A stretch of 35,498 bases of DNA from contig NZ_AAOU01000044.1 in assembly GCF_000153325.1 (NCBI RefSeq), forward strand, positions 1-35,498, given 5' to 3'. Of this stretch, positions 29,691 to 35,498 are shown in pieces. Source of the stretch: Photobacterium sp. SKA34. Its GTDB lineage: Bacteria > Pseudomonadota > Gammaproteobacteria > Enterobacterales > Vibrionaceae. The position numbers and the translations under genes are program-made. Numbering within the stretch: position 1 is the stretch's first letter; the number at the start of each line of letters is the position of its first letter. Under the pieces are notes generated by a model. The model was not told the origin of the DNA. It ran no database searches and saw only the letters and a list, made by a program, of their open reading frames with translations.

Positions 29691-29702
29691 CTGGTTAACC
29701 AA
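29691..29702. promoter_or_regulatory. GntR-type operator, site 1
   Basis: CTGGTTAACCAA contains the palindrome TGGTTAACCA. It lies about 40 bases upstream of the dctQ start, where a bound repressor would block the minus-strand operon. Confidence 0.6.
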
Positions 29703-29781
29703 TGTGAGGCTTTTTTCTGTTCAGGGCAGTAATACACGCTAATTTTTCTAGTTGGATTATAAGTTAGTCGATTTGGTTGTC

Positions 29782-29797
29782 CGTGAGTCGGTTCACA
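29782..29797. promoter_or_regulatory. CRP-like binding site
   Basis: CGTGAGTCGGTTCACA matches the TGTGA-N6-TCACA consensus at nine of ten positions. A position between the two divergent operons suggests catabolite control of both. Confidence 0.6.
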
Positions 29798-29800
29798 ATT

Positions 29801-29818
29801 AAATTGGCTAACCAATTT
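29801..29818. promoter_or_regulatory. GntR-type operator, site 2
   Basis: AAATTGGCTAACCAATTT is an 18-base palindrome except for its centre, and it closely resembles known UxuR/ExuR sites (ATTGGTATACCAAT type). It lies next to the CRP-like site. Confidence 0.7.
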
Positions 29819-29940
29819 AACGGGTTTAATTGTGATTTTGGTCAATCAATTTGCATTTTTGTTTTGACGGTAGGTTTTTTTATCGCCAATAATGGCCCGT
29901 ATAAACAGAAATACCCTTGAAAATTAAAACTACCCTACAT

Positions 29941-29954
29941 ATTGGATAACCAAT
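29941..29954. promoter_or_regulatory. GntR-type operator, site 3
   Basis: ATTGGATAACCAAT lies just before the dctP ribosome site (AAGGAG, 29957-29962), probably inside the transcribed leader, where a repressor would block transcription of dctP. Confidence 0.65.
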
Positions 29955-29971
29955 CCAAGGAGAACAGAACA

Positions 29972-30955
29972 ATGATGACGCGTAAGACTCTTTTAAGCGC
30001 TGTAGTAGGTACTGCACTGGCCTTCGGCGCCACCGCTTCTGCTTTTGCGACGACCACTTTGAAGCTGAGTCATAACCACCCTCGTGACCATGCCGTACAT
30101 AAAGCAATGGACTTTATGGCAAAAGAAGTTAGTGAAATGACAGATGGTGAAGTTCGTATCCGTATTTACCCTGATGCACAGCTAGGTACACAGCGTGAAT
30201 CGATGGAGCTAATGCAAAACGGTGCTTTAGATATGGTCAAGAGCAACGCGGCAGAATTGGAAGCTTTCTCCCCAGCTTACGCAGCATTCAACATGCCTTA
30301 CTTGTTCCGTGATAAAGACCACTACTACAAAGTGACAGACGGTGAAGTGGGGCGTGAAATCCTGAATTCTTCAGCGGACAGCGGCTTTATTGGTGTGACT
30401 TATTACGATGCAGGTGCACGTAGCTTCTACACCAGTAAACCAATCAATACGCCTGAAGATCTGAAAGGTCTGAAAGTGCGCGTACAACCGAGCCCATCTG
30501 CGATTGCGATGGTAAAATCATTAGGTGGTAACCCGACACCATTGGCATACGGTGAGCTATACACAGCATTGCAACAAGGCGTGGTCGATGCTGCGGAAAA
30601 CAACATCCCATCGTTCAGCTTGAGCCGTCACAGTGAAGTATCGAAATACTTCAGCTTAGATGAGCACACTATGGTTCCTGATGTATTGGTTATCTCAACC
30701 AAGAGCTACGAAAAACTAACGCCAGAGCAGCAAAAAGCATTGATGAAAGCAGCTGCAGATTCTTCGGAGTACATGAAGAAGCTATGGGCTGAGTCAGAAG
30801 CGAAAGAGCGCGCGAAAGCAGAGAAGGCAGGCGTGACGTTTGTAGAGCCAAATAAAGCAGCATTTGTTGAAGCTGTTCAACCCATGTATGCGGGCTTAGA
30901 AAAAACAAATCCTGAATTAAATAAATTGGTTGAGAAGATCAAAGCCGTTAAGTAA
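29972..30955 (+). CDS. dctP: TRAP transporter substrate-binding protein (DctP family)
   Basis: Periplasmic receptor that delivers the uronate to DctQM. From ATG 29972 it has 327 residues with a clear signal peptide (KTLLSAVVGTALAFGATASA, cut before FATTTLK or nearby). Family blocks include IRIYPDAQLGTQRESMELM, LKGLKVRVQPSPSAIAMV with the Arg that usually binds the substrate carboxylate, and GVVDAAENNIPSFSLSRH. ATG 29972 has AAGGAG nine bases upstream. An ORF opening at 29942 would place extra residues before the signal peptide and is rejected. The gene is divergent from dctQM and shares their operators. Confidence 0.95.
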   Translation: MMTRKTLLSAVVGTALAFGATASAFATTTLKLSHNHPRDHAVHKAMDFMAKEVSEMTDGEVRIRIYPDAQLGTQRESMELMQNGALDMVKSNAAELEAFSPAYAAFNMPYLFRDKDHYYKVTDGEVGREILNSSADSGFIGVTYYDAGARSFYTSKPINTPEDLKGLKVRVQPSPSAIAMVKSLGGNPTPLAYGELYTALQQGVVDAAENNIPSFSLSRHSEVSKYFSLDEHTMVPDVLVISTKSYEKLTPEQQKALMKAAADSSEYMKKLWAESEAKERAKAEKAGVTFVEPNKAAFVEAVQPMYAGLEKTNPELNKLVEKIKAVK

Positions 30956-31006
30956 TTCATAAAGTTATTAATAATAAATATTCGAAAACAAAGTGTTACC
31001 ACATTC

Positions 31007-31038
31007 TGGTACATAGAGGTTGACCAATTGTGATTGGT
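31007..31038. promoter_or_regulatory. Candidate operator in front of the gntR gene
   Basis: ACCAATTGTGATTGGT (31023-31038) is an inverted pair of the same half-sites as the operators upstream, and TACCA-N5-TGGTA (30997-31011) lies just before it. They suggest that the regulator controls its own gene, although the spacing differs from the TTGG-N4-CCAA sites. Confidence 0.4.
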
Positions 31039-31062
31039 CGTTATGATGGCGTGAGAAGTTAG

Positions 31063-31854
31063 ATGGAATATAGTGATAATATCATCATGATGCCTTTTGA
31101 ACCGAAAAGACCGTATCAAGAGATCGGTTTAGCCCTTAGACAAGAACTTATCAATGGCCGTTACGTGGTCGGAGATAGACTGCCGCCTGAACGTGACATC
31201 GCAGAACGTCTCGACGTTAGTCGCACAGTTGTGCGTGAAGCGATCATCATGCTGGAGCTGGAAAACCTTGTCGAAGTGAAGAAAGGTTCTGGGGTGTATG
31301 TCATCAATATTCCATCTCAACCGAACTCCCGTGAGAACGTGATCAGCGATGATGCTGGTCCGTTTGAAATGCTCCAAGCTCGCCAGTTGCTTGAAAGTAA
31401 CATTGCTGAATTTGCAGCAATGCAAGTAACGCCAGGCGACATCGTGAAAATGCGCGCTGCCCTTCAGTTAGAACGAGAAGAACTAGCCAGTGGCACCGCA
31501 GATTGTAACGGTGATGAGAAGTTTCATATTTGCATTGCAGAGGCAACTCAAAACTCTGTTCTGGTAGATATGTTGAAGCAAACTTGGGAGCGACGCGAGA
31601 GCAGCCCGATGTGGAGTAAACTTCATTCTCACATTGCTGGTCAAGAGTACCGTGAAGAGTGGCTAGACGATCACGCCAAAATCCTCGCCGCATTACAGCG
31701 TAAAGATCCTATTGCTGCAAAAAATGCCATGTGGCAACACTTTGAAAACGTTAAACAGCGTCTGTTGGAGCTGTCTGACATCGATGACCCAAATTTTGAT
31801 GGTTACTTATTCAGTTCTAACCCTGTTGTTCTGCAGGGCACTGAAAACAGTTAA
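31063..31854 (+). CDS. GntR/FadR-family regulator of hexuronate genes (UxuR/ExuR-like)
   Basis: A 263-residue transcription regulator. The N-terminal winged helix reads RPYQEIGLALRQELINGRYV, then GDRLPPERDIAERLDVSRTVVREAIIMLE (about 37-66) and VKKGSGVYV, the pattern of the FadR subfamily. The C-terminal helical FCD domain (ARQLLESNIAEFAAMQV ... EKFHICIAEATQNSVL ... WLDDHAKILAAL) binds the inducer with metal-ligand His and Asp residues. E. coli UxuR and ExuR are homologous and respond to fructuronate or galacturonate. Its position between dctP and uxuA and the palindromes nearby make it the likely repressor of both operons. A downstream ATG at 31087 is an alternative start. Confidence 0.9.
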   Translation: MEYSDNIIMMPFEPKRPYQEIGLALRQELINGRYVVGDRLPPERDIAERLDVSRTVVREAIIMLELENLVEVKKGSGVYVINIPSQPNSRENVISDDAGPFEMLQARQLLESNIAEFAAMQVTPGDIVKMRAALQLEREELASGTADCNGDEKFHICIAEATQNSVLVDMLKQTWERRESSPMWSKLHSHIAGQEYREEWLDDHAKILAALQRKDPIAAKNAMWQHFENVKQRLLELSDIDDPNFDGYLFSSNPVVLQGTENS

Positions 31855-31983
31855 CTATATTACCGACTTCGGTCGGCTCTAATCAGCGTAGCTGCATTAT
31901 CGTGGCTGCATATTAAAAAGTCATTGTGCACTTAGCTTGATAAATTCGAGCGGGCTGAGTGTGTCTTAAAAAAGGTGAGTGTC

Positions 31984-33171
31984 ATGGAACAAACTTGGCG
32001 TTGGTACGGTCCGAATGATCCTGTGTCGCTAGACGATATTCGTCAAGCTGGCGCAACAGGCATTGTGAATGCCTTACACCACATTCCAAATGGTGAAGTG
32101 TGGTCGAAAGAAGAGATTTTAGAACGAAAAGCTATTATCGAAGAGAAAGGCTTAACGTGGTCGGTGGTTGAGAGTGTCCCTGTTCATGAAGATATCAAAA
32201 CTCAGACGGGCAACTTCCAACAATGGATCGACAACTACAAAGAAACGCTGCGTAATCTTGCAGAGTGCGGCGTAGATACGGTCTGCTACAACTTCATGCC
32301 AGTACTCGACTGGACACGTACAGACCTCGAATTTGAAATGCCGGATGGCTCTAAAGCGCTGCGTTTTGACCAAATCGCTTTTGCGGCATTTGAGCTACAT
32401 ATTCTTAAGCGTCCGGGCGCAGAAGCAGATTACACCGAAGCAGAGCAAGCGCTGGCGCTTGAATACTTCAACAACATGACGGCTGAGCAAATCCAACAAC
32501 TGACAAGCAACATCATTGCTGGCTTACCGGGTGCTGAAGAAGGTTACACGCTAGAAGAGTTCCAAGCACAACTGGATCGTTACTCGGGCATCAGCAAAGA
32601 CAAGCTGCGTGAGCATATGGCTTACTTCTTAACAGAGCTCATGCCTGTTTGTGAAGCGCATGGTTTGAAATTGGCGGTACATCCAGATGATCCTCCGCGC
32701 CCAATTCTTGGCTTGCCACGCATTGTTTCAACCATTGAAGATATTGATTGGTTGACCGAAAAAGTACCGAGTAAAATGAACGGCTTAACCATGTGTACGG
32801 GGTCTTACGGTGTGCGTGGTGACAACGACCTTGTGAAGATGATCAAAAAGTACGGTGACCGTGTTTACTTCACTCACTTGCGTTCAACCAAGCGTGAAGA
32901 AAACAACCCGATGACGTTCCACGAAGCGGCACACTTAGATGGCGATGTGGATATGTACAACGTGGTGATGGCGATTCTTGATGAAGAAAAGCGCCGTGCA
33001 GAAGTGGGCGATAATCGTTTAATTCCCATGCGTCCTGATCATGGCCATCAAATATTGGACGATCTGAAAAAGAAGACCAATCCTGGTTATTCAGCAATTG
33101 GACGCTTGAAAGGCTTGGCTGAAGTTCGCGGCCTTGAAATGGCATTGAAGCGCGCTTTCTACACGAACTAA
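31984..33171 (+). CDS. uxuA: Mannonate dehydratase
   Basis: Removes water from D-mannonate to give KDG. From ATG 31984 the protein has 395 residues, against 394 in E. coli, and begins [20 protein letters not shown], nearly identical to the E. coli N terminus. Other shared blocks are [75 protein letters not shown] and PMRPDHGHQ, which carry the metal-binding Cys, His and Asp residues. AAGGTG lies seven bases before ATG 31984. GTG 31975 is unlikely. The gene is the last of the plus-strand operon, 129 bases after the regulator, with a small hairpin (CCGAC/GTCGG at 31863) between. Confidence 0.98.
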   Translation: MEQTWRWYGPNDPVSLDDIRQAGATGIVNALHHIPNGEVWSKEEILERKAIIEEKGLTWSVVESVPVHEDIKTQTGNFQQWIDNYKETLRNLAECGVDTVCYNFMPVLDWTRTDLEFEMPDGSKALRFDQIAFAAFELHILKRPGAEADYTEAEQALALEYFNNMTAEQIQQLTSNIIAGLPGAEEGYTLEEFQAQLDRYSGISKDKLREHMAYFLTELMPVCEAHGLKLAVHPDDPPRPILGLPRIVSTIEDIDWLTEKVPSKMNGLTMCTGSYGVRGDNDLVKMIKKYGDRVYFTHLRSTKREENNPMTFHEAAHLDGDVDMYNVVMAILDEEKRRAEVGDNRLIPMRPDHGHQILDDLKKKTNPGYSAIGRLKGLAEVRGLEMALKRAFYTN

Positions 33172-33253
33172 AGTCTAATGATGTGAAGGGCTTATCGAAA
33201 GCGCAGACTTTAAGCTCTTTCTAGTTAAAGTAAATATAACAATTGAACGGGTG

Positions 33254-33300
33254 AGTGAATTTGGTATTTCTTACATAGACTTACCAGATTCACTTTTTTA
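33254..33300 (+). terminator. Terminator after uxuA
   Basis: AGTGAATTTGGTA and TACCAGATTCACT form a 13-base stem with one G-T pair around a 15-base loop and run into TTTTTTA. A second hairpin, GAGTTAGC/GCTAACTC (33363-33384), follows 60 bases later. The rest of the gap up to the IS3 copy shows no gene. Confidence 0.8.
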
Positions 33301-33422
33301 TATATGTATAAAAAAGAATATAAAAGTAGAGCTACCAAAGGATAATAAAGATTAACCCATATGAGTTAGCCGAATAGCTAACTCACTTTTGGACAAAAGT
33401 GTGTTAGGCACTTTTGTAGTGG

Positions 33423-34600
<1,178 letters not shown>

Positions 34601-34731
34601 AGTGTCACCTGTTAACGTATGAAGTGATGATATCACCTCTAACTAAGTGACCAAATTCACTATGCCACTACATAAAGAGAGATTAAAACATGGAAGGAGT
34701 GGGTGCTCATTAGCAATGTAACCAAACAATA

Positions 34732-34768
34732 CCTAAAATGGTGAGGCATCGCAGCTCCACCATTTAGG
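34732..34768 (-). terminator. Hairpin after the small ORF next to the protease
   Basis: CCTAAAATGGTG and CACCATTTAGG pair with one bulge around a 14-base loop, directly after the small ORF's stop on the minus strand. The following TATTGTTTGG is only weakly T-rich. Confidence 0.5.
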
Positions 34769-34939
34769 CTAAATTATCTCATCTTCGTAGGCAGGTACTG
34801 CCTTAAAGAGTGTCGTATCGGAATCGTTGTATTTGTAAGGCATAGTTATTGAGCTAGATACGGAGATAGATTGCAAGGATAAAGGAAGACAAGCTAAAAT
34901 CAAAATTGATGATTTAATAAGCGCGTCAACAAAGCCCAA
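34769..34939 (-). CDS. Small exported peptide downstream of the protease, unknown
   Basis: A 56-residue frame from TTG 34939: GFVDALIKSSILILACLPL, a signal-like helix with a Lys before it, then SLQSISVSSSITMPYKYN, DSDTTLFKAV and PAYEDEII. AAAGGG stands five bases before the TTG. It lies 27 bases after the protease stop in the same reading frame, so readthrough of the TAA would fuse the two. The end resembles the hok-like relic at 6087-6116 (LFKAVLAYE against LFKAVPAYE). A hairpin follows. Translation is unproven. Confidence 0.35.
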   Translation of the reverse strand: MGFVDALIKSSILILACLPLSLQSISVSSSITMPYKYNDSDTTLFKAVPAYEDEII

Positions 34940-34966
34940 CAAGTCCCTTTCATAGTATTCATACTG

Positions 34967-35497
34967 TTAATTTCTTTCAGATAAATGAATGAAAATTTTC
35001 TCAGCATCCACTATGCCGCCCGAGATTGATAACGATTTAAAAGGAATCAATTTAGATGGCGTTGAAGGCTTTTTCACTAATAAATTGGGATAAGTTCTCG
35101 ATAATTTCATTATTATCTCTTTTAGCTCAACAGCACTGAGCTCTGGGTTTTGAGACCACACTAACGCCGCCACACCAGAAACCACTGGCGCAGCCATACT
35201 GGTTCCACTCAATGATTCGTAGTTGTTACCCGGTGTCGTAGACATAATGTTGTGACCTGGCGCGAATATATCAACACTGTTTTGCCCAAAGTTACTGAAA
35301 CTTGCTACAAGTTCTTGGTTTGCATATTTTGCTGAAGCACCAACATCGAGCCACGTACTTACTGGATCAGACCAATCATATTGAGCATAACGATTTGGAT
35401 AACTTACAATCATGTCGTTATCACGACTACTGTTTCCGGCTGAATGGACAATAAGTACTCCTTTTTGAGCGGCATAGCGAAATGCATGATCAACTAT
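34967..35497 (-). CDS. Subtilisin-like serine protease (S8), C-terminal part, runs off the window
   Basis: The frame is open to the right edge, so the N terminus with the catalytic Asp and His is missing. The visible 176 residues hold VLIVHSAGNSS with the oxyanion-hole Asn and SLSGTSMAAPVVSGVAALVW with the catalytic Ser, the two firm S8 signatures, and DIFAPGHNIMSTTPG between them. The tail (KEIIMKLSRTYPN ... GGIVDAEKIFIHLSERN) is short, with no extra domain seen. Family members are usually exported. The substrate is unknown. Confidence 0.9.
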   Translation of the reverse strand: MVDHAFRYAAQKGVLIVHSAGNSSRDNDMIVSYPNRYAQYDWSDPVSTWLDVGASAKYANQELVASFSNFGQNSVDIFAPGHNIMSTTPGNNYESLSGTSMAAPVVSGVAALVWSQNPELSAVELKEIIMKLSRTYPNLLVKKPSTPSKLIPFKSLSISGGIVDAEKIFIHLSERN

Positions 35498-35498
35498 A

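Larger units (their letters stand above)
29652..29971. promoter_or_regulatory. Divergent promoter region of the hexuronate operons
   Basis: This 320-base gap serves dctQ to the left and dctP to the right. It holds three TTGG-N4-CCAA-type palindromes, listed separately, a CRP-like site, and AT-rich stretches that can contain the -10 boxes. A second half-matching CRP-like sequence, TGTGATTTTGGTCAAT, is at 29831-29846. I did not assign the exact promoters. Confidence 0.6.

Overview
The window looks like a chromosomal segment of a marine Vibrio or close relative. This rests on gene content and moderate-to-low GC, not on a marker gene. A complete D-glucuronate catabolic locus (about 23.2-33.2 kb) sits beside a heavily rearranged accessory region (1-22.9 kb) full of insertion sequences and broken genes.

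Accessory region, left part (1-10.9 kb): the 3' end of an IS66 transposase; a zinc-ribbon membrane protein with an attC-like 3' flank; a decayed minus-strand locus (Gly-rich peptide, small membrane protein, C39-type cysteine peptidase) that resembles a bacteriocin cluster; a 25-codon small ORF with its own terminator; a complete ISL3 element with visible target duplication; a Phd/ParE toxin-antitoxin pair; a relic of a hok/sok-type toxin locus that runs into the 3' end of a Tn3-family transposase with its 38-bp end; a HEPN-like fragment; two exported proteins, one an LVIVD beta-propeller protein; a truncated IS91-type transposase; and an unrecognised 163-residue protein.

Accessory region, right part (11-22.9 kb): two direct 1258-bp IS3 copies bracket a type I restriction-modification operon read on the minus strand in the order hsdR, Abi_2 gene, hsdM, hsdS. 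The operon has lost the 5' end of hsdR and the 3' end of hsdS exactly at the IS edges, so restriction is probably dead. The abi gene is intact and is preceded by its own promoter and a long hairpin, which suggests an RNA-regulated HEPN toxin hidden in the island. To the right of the second IS is a very large toxin-like protein whose 5' end is lost at the IS. It has a hydrophobic segment, six 15-residue Pro-rich repeats and a separate C-terminal domain.

Glucuronate locus: on the minus strand dctQ-dctM-uxuB-uxaC-kdgK-eda, and divergently on the plus strand dctP-gntR-uxuA. The TRAP transporter DctPQM would import the hexuronate. UxaC then makes fructuronate, UxuB mannonate, UxuA 2-keto-3-deoxygluconate (KDG), KdgK the 6-phosphate (KDPG), and Eda pyruvate plus glyceraldehyde 3-phosphate. 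The divergent promoter region carries TTGG-N4-CCAA palindromes, probably the operators of the GntR regulator, and a good CRP-like site. dctM has a 16-bp tandem duplication that changes its C terminus.

Right edge (33.4-35.5 kb): a third IS3 copy (inverted), a small exported-peptide ORF, and the C-terminal part of a subtilisin-like protease that runs off the window.
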